A stretch of DNA of 64,000 nt, taken from assembly GCF_001949145.1 (NCBI RefSeq), contig NW_019091380.1, forward strand, positions 1,027,064 to 1,091,063, in the 5' to 3' direction. Origin of the DNA: Acanthaster planci. Its lineage: Eukaryota > Echinodermata > Asteroidea > Valvatida > Acanthasteridae. Every line of letters begins with the position of its first letter. The first letter of the stretch is position 1. The notes below the pieces were generated by a model. The model saw nothing but the letters and a program-made list of their open reading frames with translations, ran no database searches and had not been told where the DNA came from. The position numbers and the translations under genes were made by a program. Positions 50,874 through 61,201 of this stretch are shown piece by piece.

Positions 50874-50996
50874 CTCCGTTTTTGTTGCGCACCGCAGCGA
50901 TCAGTTCGGGCACGTGGGCAGCTCGTTCCTTGTCCGCCATGTCCACAGGTGAAAATCGCATTGTGACCTCAGCCCCCTCGATAACATCAAGGGCAC
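50874..50996 (-). CDS. Exon 4: FAM171/CILP-type ectodomain
   Basis: This 123-bp exon has an excellent acceptor (CTCTTTGTCTCCTCACAG) and a GTAAAA donor, phase 1-1. It encodes 40 residues starting GALDVIEGAEVTMRFSPVDM, with no cysteine and a mostly charged, helical second half (KERAAHVPELIAAVRNKNG). It corresponds to the short linker region between the two halves of the FAM171-type ectodomain. The similarity here is weaker than in exons 2, 5 and 6, and inclusion rests mainly on phase and position. Confidence 0.78.
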
Positions 50997-52922
50997 CTGT
51001 GAGGAGACAAAGAGAGACGGGGGAAGGGATGAAAGCTAAGACAAGAAAACACAATTTATGACTATAATATACGTAGAAGTAAAATATAGGAGTGTAAGGC
51101 AGTACACAACATGCTTCTATATGGAGACAATTAATATAAAACCAGAGGTAAACACCGCATTGGACCAAAGAGATATATCCTTTCACTTAAAGTTCCAATC
51201 GAAAATAGGATTAAAAGCGGATATGGGATGCGTGCAAGAAGATTTCTTTTGCCTTGATTGATAGTAATTGGAAACATCTCTGGTCACTTATCTATACCTC
51301 CCAACAGGTCGCTGTGTGCGCTAACGCAGCGTCGACTGAAGTTTCCCTAAACACAATGGGACCGTTCCGGAAAACGAGCAACTGAACACAGACACCATCG
51401 TCCAGCCTCGTAGTACAAGAAAAAGAGAAGCTGAAAGTCATGTGCAAGGATTCATACCATAGGACTCTCCAGGGGAGTCTTCAGACTTCCAACTAAACGA
51501 ATTAGTGCGGAATACTGCAGCTGATGACATCTGCGGGTTCCGTTATGACCTTGACACTTGCGCACTGATCCTTATCGCCAAGTTCGTAAAGTGGTGTGGC
51601 ACCGCCGAATTTGAGACCCACCATCCCTGACCCCCCGGCCGTTATTTCAGGAAACCTCTAATGGCACGCTGAGAAATGAGATAGGCAGATACTGCTGAGC
51701 CCCGGCTGGCCGCTCTTCCTTCCCATCTGCCAACATTGGCAACATTAGTCACAGCGGAGTGTGAGAAAAATGTCAGGCGCCTCTGACGCCTTAGAGCCGG
51801 TTCGTACTTCAAGGGAACGAGACTTAAGTGAGGGGAATCTCGCCTATCCCAACATTCACGGCTGAGGTTGAATGTGTTCAACTTTGAAGAACTTGCAGCA
51901 CTCAATCGTTCATATTTGCTTTTGCGATATATGAACCGCTCTAATCAAATGAGAAAGTTTGTGGCTTTAAGGAGGCCAAGTTTCCATAAATAAACAGAGA
52001 TATTGCCCAAACAAAAGGAATCATTACGGTTCTGGTTGTTTCATTCCATGTTGACCAACATTTTGATTTGTACGGTTTCCTTAATTTCGTTTGAGAATTA
52101 ATTTCTCTGCTCACAAGAATGCTGTAAAAATACTGTTTACTCTTGCCACGTTGAACAAAATTGAGCTTTACATAAAATTAAAGATAGTTCTTGGAGATTG
52201 GCGGACGATGGATTCTTTTCCTTTTCGCAGCATTTTTCTCGAGCGATCTACACTGGGCTTCAGCCGTAAATCCTTCGTATCGCATTTGACCAAAACAATG
52301 GCAGTTACTGCCTTCTCACTTTCAGAACCAGTGTTTTGGGGCCGACATAGAAAAGCAATAAACGAACAGGCTTGATCATGGTCACAAGCACAGGATAATC
52401 TCGCTGCATGCTGAGGTCGAAGCCATTCGGTATGTACCCTTAACACTTCGGTCCTACGGCTGATGCTGTTTTCCGTCCTCCTTTCCAATCCCGCCGCAAA
52501 TGAAGTTGCACGTTATGCCCGGTGAGACATGAGAAGTCGCCTGGCAGGTGATACAGCGAACATCTCAATCACCAGCGCTATGAATCTGCGCGCACCTGCC
52601 AAGGCCTAGCCGTTGTCGGATAGACAGGAGAGAAGGCCTGACATGTATGCTACTGCCTGCACAGCGTGCAAGCCAGCGATAGCATCCACAATGACTCCTC
52701 ACATTAGTTACATGCACCTCGAAAAGAAAAGCTAGGTACGCCCGTTTGGCTGAAACATGAATTTGCCCCTAAAATGTCTTATTCTAAAAGTTTAAAAACA
52801 AGACTTATTATCCAGCCTACCCTCAGGGAACATCTGACTAAGGCTAAATTGATAACTCAACACCGAGTCACGTTGAGTCTGATAAGAAAGATCTGAGGTC
52901 CAGAAAGGAGTTAAATACCAAC
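50997..52922 (-). other. Intron 3 of the EGF-mucin-sushi gene
   Basis: This is the largest intron (1.9 kb). ORFs near 51642-51905 and 52091-52488 are open by chance, without splice-compatible boundaries or motifs that I recognise. Confidence 0.5.
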
Positions 52923-53057
52923 CTGGCGCTATTTCAACCCGGTACTGCTTGGCGACGTCATGTTGGTCGCCATACGTGAATCGCTTGTAGTAGCCTGACT
53001 TCCATGACCACGCCCTCTGCGCTTCCGGTTGGCTCATCTCAATCGTCAAGATGTTTT
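52923..53057 (-). CDS. Exon 3: FAM171/CILP-type ectodomain
   Basis: This is a 135-bp phase 1-1 exon (acceptor AAAATATATCTGTAG, donor GTTGGT). It encodes 45 residues running from NILTIEMSQPEAQRAWSWKS to YRVEIAPG, with no cysteine and several aromatic residues. It follows the beta-sandwich-like segment that ends exon 2 in the same order as in FAM171 proteins. Only one acceptor and one donor keep the frame open with both neighbours, which supports the boundaries. The GTTGGT donor is less common. Confidence 0.78.
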
Positions 53058-53450
53058 CTACAGATATATTTTGAGGGAATGATGTCAGTACAATTCTGAA
53101 AGTGGTGCTGCAGTACTTAGTCTACACATTGAAAAATAGTCTGGTTTCCTTCGTTTTTATGTACAACAAGTCCGACGACGTGACGCATTTGGGAAATGTT
53201 ACCACTCTTTACAAGTGATCAGTCGTTAATACGTCCATAGAAAACATCGGGGTTAGTGCGTAGCAGGAACTTCTGAATAATATAATAAGGCGTTGGGGGT
53301 GCTGTGCTACATTCCAATACACATCGCAAGTGCTATGGTTCAGACGCACCCACAATACGAATTCTGACAATACGGAAGTTCACAGCCCAGTAAATACAGA
53401 GCAATGTTTAGGACAGGAGAGGAGTATGTGTCCTAACCAAAGGTACTTAC
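53058..53450 (-). other. Intron 2 of the EGF-mucin-sushi gene
   Basis: This is 393 bp of non-coding sequence with no repeat or extra exon seen. Confidence 0.5.
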
Positions 53451-54311
53451 TTTGTTCTGGTTTGAATCTGTAAACATAGGAGGTGTCCAGGAAGCCTTCC
53501 CGTCTGGCAGTGATGATAACAGGTGTGTCCTCTGGGATAATGATCTTCAGCGTGCCATCCACGCCCGTGGTTCCGTTTTCGAGTAGCCTAGTTGCATTTT
53601 CAGTTTCTCCGGGTATCATTAACCGGATTCCCACCTCCGGTAAGATGGCCTTGGCGGCGTCTTTGTCCACCGTAGTAATCAAGACCGCCGGCAGTGGGGG
53701 CGTGGTGGTCGGTGGTTCCGTCGTGGTCGTTGGTACCGTCGTTGTGGGCTGAGTTGTTGTCGGGGGAGTGGTTGTAGGAGGCGTTGTCGTTTGGGGAGTC
53801 GTGGTAGGAGGCGTGGTGGGAGGTGTGGTGGGAGGCGTTGTTGTGACTGTGGTTGTTGCAGTGGTTGTGAGTTGCGTCGTGATAGCCGGGGTCGGCTTGG
53901 TTGTTTTGGGATTCTTCATGCGGGCGGTTGTGGAGACGCTGACGGGCGGCTGCTCTCTTTGAGGCAAGTCCTCACGTCCAGAAGTTGTCTTCTTTGTTGT
54001 TGTAGGTTTCGTAGTTGTTGTGGGAGGATTTGTGGTGGTGACAGTAGTTGGTGGCGCTGTTGATGTGGTCGGTGGAGCTGTTGTAACCGTGGTCGTGGGC
54101 GGCAATGTTGTTGTAACTGTGGTCGTAGGTGGCGCCGTCGTTGTTACCGTTGTGGTTGGCGGTGCTGTAGTCGCTAAACTTGTTGTTGGTGGCACTGTTG
54201 TCGGTGTGGTGGTGGTAAGCATAATTTTCGTTGTAGGCTGCGTTGTAGACAAAATCTTCTCTTGAGGAGTTGGTGCACTTGTTGTCAGCACAATAACTTG
54301 TGGTGGTAATT
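53451..54311 (-). CDS. Exon 2: Thr/Pro mucin segment and start of the FAM171/CILP domain
   Basis: This is an 861-bp phase 1-1 exon with acceptor TTTGGCTTTGTCCACAG and donor GTAAGT. About the first 205 residues are a Thr/Pro-rich mucin-like stretch with imperfect 10-residue repeats of the type APPTTTVTTT and a second block of PPTT repeats, predicted to be densely O-glycosylated. A short basic interruption (KKTTSGRED) separates the two blocks. The last ~80 residues (LITTVDKDAAKAILPEVGIR … EGFLDTSYVYRFKPEQ) form the carboxypeptidase-regulatory-like or FAM171/CILP N-domain, with the GxDG turn in TTGVDGTLKI and N-glycosylation sites NAT and NGT. Long glycine/valine frames on the opposite strand are repeat artefacts. 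Confidence 0.87.
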
Positions 54312-55801
54312 CTGTGGACAAAGCCAAAAAAACAAAACAACAAAAAAAAAAACTACCGTCAGATGTCTTCTACAGGTTTCAAAAACTGTTATCTCGTCCG
54401 AAATTTCTTACGATATGTACTCGTTTAACATCTTTCGTTCTTTCTACAATGTTTCTTTACTTCCTTCGGAAAAAATGAGAACATCAAAAACCAACACAGG
54501 GTTTCTAAAACAAATGAGGGATTAAATCCTATCGTATCGCAGAAGGGTATGAAGAATCTGGCAACACCTTAGAACATTCGGCGTTGCTCATGCCGCATCT
54601 TGCCATTTGAGTGAGAGCTATGTCGCTACGTGTCACTTTAAAGGCCGATTGATACTGCAGGCGAATGCGAAGGTGGAGCCAACAATTTGTCGTTACAAGT
54701 TGATTTTGTTTTTTCAGTTGCTGGGAATTCCCTACGCAACCCTTTGATGTGACACTCACAAAATCACTTTGCGTTGGCTTTCGCCTCAAGTACTGTACCA
54801 GCATTTAGATACTTGGTATAAAAGCCAAAATGCTCTGATATACCTTCGCTAAACTGCAAGCAAGGGAAAAATGAAATAAAAAGGGCGATAAGCTATATTT
54901 CAAGGATTCCAACAAAAATGTTTTTAATGCACAGCCCCTTTCAACGGAGAACAGGCAAAAACACTTACTGACCCTCTGACCAACCAATCGACCGACTGAC
55001 AGACTGAAATGAAGATAAGAAAGATACAAACGCACTCGCATTAGGTTAGAAAGTACAGAGTGCTGACAGGGTGGTAGGTGGATACCCAATCATTGTCCGA
55101 CACCAATGAACTTGAGTGCGAAAGGTAAATTCCAGGATAACCGATGACTGCTTGAGTGGTATCTTGGTCTCATCAAAACAGATGTGTTTTGGTTTTTTCC
55201 AAAATAAAACTAACGATGTTTAACGGTCACATTCCTGCATAAATATTTTGTTACCAAGATTAAAAGAAAGTGTATGTACTGTACCTGTATTAGGAAAGGG
55301 GGAACTTTTTGCATTCTCCAACACAAACAATTTGTGAGCGCAGAGCGCCAGCGCTATGACGGGCCAAAAAAAAGGATGACACCACACTGATAGACAGGCA
55401 ACAGGACGACAGAAAGAAAGACCACTGCATCAAGTATTAACAGGGAGACGGCCTGACCTGCAGGGCAATCCCCAAACTGGGCTTGAGACGAGGCGCTGTT
55501 TACAAACAAGCCTTGAATGAGTGTAATGAACTCTTCGTTAGTAGGAGTGACTTTCCTAGTTCTCTTTTAGGCGCTCTTTTTTCAAACACGACTTTTATAA
55601 GTAAGCACTGTCGTCTTGGAAGTTCAACGTTGCTTCGTTTGCTAATAAAGAGGTGCTTGCGACGACAACAAACCCAAATCGTAATAAACCTCAGCAACAA
55701 TGACGGGTCCCCCAAATGACGAGTCAACTCAACCGCGGCAACAACATAACACAAACAATAATAAATTCAGCATAGGCTACAGGCATTGGTCTTGAATTTA
55801 C
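54312..55801 (-). other. Intron 1 (visible) of the EGF-mucin-sushi gene
   Basis: This is 1.5 kb and AT-rich. It has no recognised repeat and no phase 1-1 exon with a domain signature. Confidence 0.5.
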
Positions 55802-55969
55802 TTTGACACGTGACACCGTCTCCGATAAACCCTTCGGGGCAAGGACCACAGTTGAACAGCGTAATCAATCCCGAGCCGTCCGGGACGTACTCGATGCTGT
55901 TTGGGTTGATGTTCCGGTCCGTGCAGGTCACACTGGGGTAGCAAGGGTCGTTGACACACGTCCTTGGAT
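55802..55969 (-). CDS. Thrombospondin-type EGF exon (first visible exon)
   Basis: This 168-bp phase 1-1 exon has a long pyrimidine tract before its acceptor (…CTCTTTTTTCACACATTCATTCAG) and a GTAAAT donor. It encodes [20 protein letters not shown] and ends [17 protein letters not shown]. The CxxxPCYPxVxC, then CGPCPxGxxGDGxxC pattern is that of the EGF modules of thrombospondins and COMP. Six cysteines are present. In exon order this is the N-terminal-most module seen. A signal-peptide exon must lie further upstream, at higher coordinates, but none was identified. The module suggests an extracellular matrix or mucosal secretion context. Confidence 0.85.
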
Positions 55970-58900
55970 CTGAATGAATGTGTGAAAAAAGAGCGAAGAA
56001 ATGTCTTTGTACTTTGAAACAAAAACTTGGGAATAAGTGTTGAGCCGCCCAGAAGCACACAGCTCAGAACAAACGGGAACATTTTTTTTATGAGTAAGGT
56101 AAAGAATCTTCCAACCTGTATTAGGAACATGGTAAAAAATATCTCCTCCTTAAAGCTAATTCGTACATAGGACAAATTATGTCGTACGTACGACTACGTC
56201 GCGCGTATCATATTATCTAACAAAGGAGATACGTCGCAGGTTGGAAATATTTTTCGTAAATACGATTGGAGTCGTACAAGCAACTTATAAGTCGTAGGTA
56301 TACGGGTTAGCTCATGGAGGAAAGAATTTTTCAACCACGTCCCTAAAACAGCTTCGTAAGAATCTACAGCACATGTGCAATTTGCAAATGACCCAACTTT
56401 TCTCATTTTTCTCTCACTCCATCGTCTTAAGATGCATATTGTGACATGACAAGAAGTTGGAACGCCCTCACGGTTGTAATGCTGAAAGGATATAATGGGT
56501 GGCATGTTAATTCGATTATCCTCCATTTAAAATCAATCTACAAAGTTTAATTGGCATCATCCTGTGCAGAAAAAAACAAGGCCGGAAACAACCACCAACA
56601 GATCCAAAAACCAGGTCAAAGTGATGATTTGAACACAACTTAACCTAATTAGTCTAAATTTCAAGACGGACAGATAAATGTCATGTGTGCAATTAAGGAA
56701 AAGGACAAACATGCGGTGACGTTCAAACTTGAAATTACAAAAACAACTCTCTTTACTTGTTTAGCTGGTTCAGCCTCAGCACAAGAAGAAGTGATGAGTT
56801 TCATTAGTAGCCAAAGTCCCTTCCCAAAGAGAGGCCCATGACTGCTGACAAGTTAGACCACCGTTTGAATCAGGAGCCTCCTTCTCAGATGCAAATTTGC
56901 ATGTGGTTGCCTGTCAATCTTCATTTTTTATTTGGTGGCATCTCCTAACGTGACGCACTTTGACGTTTCCCTCGACATTCCTTATGAACTGTTACCAAGA
57001 CCCTTTGTTCGTAAGGAGATTATTTTCCCAGTTGGGGGCACATTTCAAGAGTCTAATGTGTACTTCGGAAACAAAATCTGAAAATCGGGCCAAAAGAGAA
57101 TTTCAGTAGGCTTAGAAGCGGGCACGTTAATTCCAGATTTATGAACGGCAATATTGAGAACTGGATGAAATTTTACTTATTGCGAAATTGGAGGTAAAAA
57201 TGTTGCTCTAACAAGCCACCAAAGACAAAATGGGCCACGTCATGTTAGGATACATGAACAATGCAAGTAAGGGTACATTGATATTTGATAGCTTATAAAG
57301 ATTCTATTAAATCCTTTTTTTCGACAGCCGCACATATACCATGTCATTCGCAGCGCGTGCCTAGAGCGCAAAATACTTCAATTTACAAGTGCCGTGCACT
57401 GGTACGGTACCGGTAAATGCAATTAGCCTCAGCTTAGCTAGCAGTAGCGTTCAGGGAAATCTAATCGACCCTTCGTATTACGCCTACAACACCATACGAA
57501 GGGGTGATTCACGTGATGCTTGCATTGCAACACAAGTCCCCGAGTCCAGCAAACCTGTTGCTGCTGGGCTTTCCCCGATAATCTTGAGCAGGGATTATAC
57601 GGCTTTCGAGATTAGGGTAATTAAATGTTACAGCTTCGACATAACAGGAAAAATAATTTCGTTCATTATTTATAAAGAGCAATCAAATTAAATTTCGCCG
57701 ACACAGGTTAATTATACTGAAAAATATGCTCAGATGAGAAAGTGCACCACGTTGGCACCGAAGTTCTTTATCAAAATTTGACAAAGATGTGCATATAACT
57801 GAACCAAAAAATACACATATCTGAACGTCTTGTGCTGTTATCATTGATATTCCGGGCTTAGTCGCATTTACCAAGGGTAAAAATCTACCATGAAATTCGT
57901 AGATTAAAAACAGGATATTAAGCATAACTCCAACGAGGAACGTCCGTGTCTACATAATTCAGACCAATACAGGCTTTGTCCCTTACTCGGACCACCATGT
58001 AACTTACCTTGAATCCCCTAATTTATGTTCCAGCATCATAAAAAAAAAATAGGCGTCATAAAAAGAAATACAGAGAACGTTGATTTCTGCCTTACACTTC
58101 TTTGTTCATTCACAGGACAGTATCCCCTTCCTACCAAACAGAGTTATGAACTTGTCACAGCTACACATCATTAAGTCAACAGTTGTGTACTGCTTGCATC
58201 AGAGACACTCGCCAGGGAGGCGACGCGTCACTCGAGTTGGATTCTGAAGAGCAGAATCTGGTTCAAAGATTCAGTGTTAGTGCATTCTGAAAGCTGTCCA
58301 TATCTGTTCCTAATAAATTGGAATATAGAATGTCCTCAGCATACAACCAGGAGAATGTTACACCAGAGTCATCTGTCTCCCCTTCTACCCCCCGGTTATT
58401 GGCATCAGTCATGGCATTCCTTCCCAGTATTTATTACCTCTCATTGACGCCTTTATGCACAAACAACTGCATCTAAATGGGGGGCTCGAAATGTACTCAA
58501 ATGTGGCGGCATCTTAACATCATGTTCATGAATCTTTCCACAACTGCAAGCAAGTCAGGTCAGGTCAGCATCTTTGGAATGCAATCTGGAGGATTCGTCC
58601 CCTTCGGCATGATTTTACTACCGAGAATCGAGACAGCTTCGGAAAAAAAAGTGACGGCCATGCCTTTTGTGCCTCCTGTCTTCAGTACCTTGTTCCTTTT
58701 TTTTTACACGTGTACATTGACCAGAGCGGCTACTTTTCTTCAAGGTTTTGTTACAGTTTTTCTCTAGATGGCCAACATTCACTGAGCTCTGTTTGTTGGT
58801 TGATTAAAAAAATTCGAAATTGTAAACATTCCCTATTTTCTGAAGACTTGGAAGCACGGGTGAACGGACGGGCTGGATTTGTTTCAGAATAAAAAATATA

Positions 58901-60802
58901 TATTAAAAAATATTCAGAATCAAAAATGAAATCGACACGTTGTCTAACTGTTAGTAACTAGTACTACTAAGGATAACCAGCGAGTAGATATTGAACAAAA
59001 TGTGATTAAAAAGCGTAAAAAGACGCATTGGCGGTGTATTATTATTATTTCTGCTTGCTATCGTTTTACATGGAGATCCTGGGTCGGGAACCATACCTAG
59101 CACAGCGTGCCACTCCGACTGAGCCTAAAAACGGTATACCATCGATGCAGGCCAGGAAAAAACTATGTAGACGGATTAGTCAAGCAGGTTGGCCCATACA
59201 CTAAACTCTTTCGCGCCTTCAGGGACCGCATCGGGTGGCAAGTTTTCACTGGCGCTATTTTTAAACTGGTGCTCAAGCGGCATGGTGTAAAATGCCCCAG
59301 CCTGACGAAACTGTGTAACCTGTGCACAGCCGCCGGGGGAAAAAAATGATAATAATTATAATCAGCAATGCTTCTGCAATGGTGACACAAGCTTCATATG
59401 AATAATTGCTGTGACCTCGCCAAACGGTAACGATAAGACACAACGCCCGCGACAAGGACACCGGGCTTATCTCTGAATATCATTGCCATCACTCATCGCG
59501 CAAAATGGTATATCATAGCCATTTGGGGTACGTTTCGGACTGATATTGCCAAGGTATTAACGGTGGGTGTTTCAAGGATATTTGGCCACAGCATGTTGTT
59601 GCGGAAAAATAAAGAGACACCCTGGTAAGATCACGGCAAGAAAAAAGTGGTAATTGAGATATTATCCTGCCATCAGGCTATCGTGACATTTTGTTGAAAA
59701 AGGGAGAAAATGACTTATTAGAATTACGATGGAATCCATTTTCAACTCAGCATCAGTGACACGAATGGAGAGCTCTATCTGCCCCGAGCAGAAGTGCACC
59801 CCCAATCGACGAAAAGAAAGACAGGTGGTTACAAGCGGGTTCTTACACGCTTGTACTTAGACTGACGTGTGACATGGCACACACGACGACGCGACCATAT
59901 GATGTAAACAATTGAATGTTCAGTGACAACCTATCTTGCATCAAGTTACATTTTGATCATGTGAATTTGCAACTTCTTATTTAAAGGATAGCTACAATCA
60001 ATTTCTTTTAATGTAGACTTTCAAAGAGCACCTTTCTGTCTAACTTAACCTTACTGTCTACTTTGTTTCACGATTTTCAAAGGGTGTTTCATTGCCTTAT
60101 TTGTGTTCATGCTACGAGTATTTCCATATTCCTGGGCACAACTGTGATGCTACTCCGGGAGCCTCAATACAAGATAGTATTGATAGGACGAAGCGCACTG
60201 ATGTATTCACATTGACATTTCGCACAACTGAAAATACGACAACTTAAGGTCCATATTACTAAAAATGAATTATAACATGACAGGAAAAGTGGTCACTTTT
60301 CAACTACATCTTTATAGAGAAATACTTTATTGTAAAGAGGCACCATTCACAGGGCAGGGCAATGTGTCTGAAGAACTACACCACAGATCAGATCCACCAC
60401 ATCACATAACATGTTATTTAGTAGAATTATTGGGGTCCTGATTCAACCTTCGGCTGTCATTTTGCGCAAGTAAAGAAAACGAAAGAAAACGCCCCCCCCA
60501 AAAAAAAAAGAAAAATTGGCGTGTCATTAACATAATTTTATGAAAGAGTTCGTGCGTGTAGAAGGGCCAGACGTGGTCCGGGACTTGCCCATATTAATGC
60601 GCGCATTCAAGAATACTGAGGAGAAGCTGTCAGGGAGAACATTTAATGTGGACGACCATCGTTTCTGTGTATGTGTATTTTTGCTACGTGATGCACCATT
60701 GTAGCGTTTTAGTCACGCAGTCTTTACAAGGAAACATTTTGTACAGAAAGGTGAATGGTTTTGTTATCTCCTTAATATAAACAGCGAAAAGCAACTTCTT
60801 TG
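55970..60802. other. Upstream flank or intron, no gene recognised
   Basis: This may include the missing 5' exon of the EGF-mucin-sushi gene. It contains an inverted-repeat region at 56100-56250 with a perfect palindrome at 56181-56194, a possible third, weak copy of the dispersed element near 60118, and short ATT/ATA runs at 59037-59052 and 59349-59365. Confidence 0.35.
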
Positions 60803-60875
60803 AAATGGCCGAATGGTTAAGGTCATGGTTTTCAGATCGTTAGACGGTGGGTTCGAATCCCAGAATTGACTTTTT
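60799..60875 (+). other. tRNA-like sequence with internal Pol III promoter and T5 terminator (pseudogene or SINE head)
   Basis: An A-box-like TGGCCGAATGG (60806-60816) and a perfect B box GGTTCGAATCC (60850-60860) are correctly spaced. Five T follow at 60871-60875, a Pol III terminator. The A-box region resembles Leu/Ser tRNAs. The T arm forms four of five pairs, but the acceptor strands (TTTGAAA and AATTGAC) barely pair, the anticodon loop has six bases when drawn with five stem pairs, and the variable arm is short. This is therefore a degenerate tRNA gene or a tRNA-derived SINE head. It lies about 65 bp from an assembly gap. Confidence 0.6.
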
Positions 60876-60941
60876 ATTTTCCCGACGCTTGCTGTCAGTC
60901 AATTGCTATAAGAGACTCCAATTCACCCCTGTCAAATACCA

Positions 60942-61201
60942 NNNNNNNNNNNNNNNNNNNNNNNNNNNNNNNNNNNNNNNNNNNNNNNNNNNNNNNNNNN
61001 NNNNNNNNNNNNNNNNNNNNNNNNNNNNNNNNNNNNNNNNNNNNNNNNNNNNNNNNNNNNNNNNNNNNNNNNNNNNNNNNNNNNNNNNNNNNNNNNNNNN
61101 NNNNNNNNNNNNNNNNNNNNNNNNNNNNNNNNNNNNNNNNNNNNNNNNNNNNNNNNNNNNNNNNNNNNNNNNNNNNNNNNNNNNNNNNNNNNNNNNNNNN
61201 N
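60942..61201. other. Assembly gap (260 N)
   Basis: This is a run of N just downstream of the tRNA-like sequence. A repetitive body (for example of a SINE) could be what failed to assemble. Confidence 0.95.

Noticed and set aside
53768-54265. Long plus-strand frames rich in Gly and Val, and a minus-strand frame rich in His/Asn
   Set aside because: They are other-frame readings of the Thr/Pro codon repeats in exon 2 and stay open only because the repeat lacks stops.
59107-59349. Basic 80-codon plus-strand ORF ending near an ATA-like run
   Set aside because: It might be a LINE or SINE 3' part, but no conserved motif was found to support either a gene or a repeat call.
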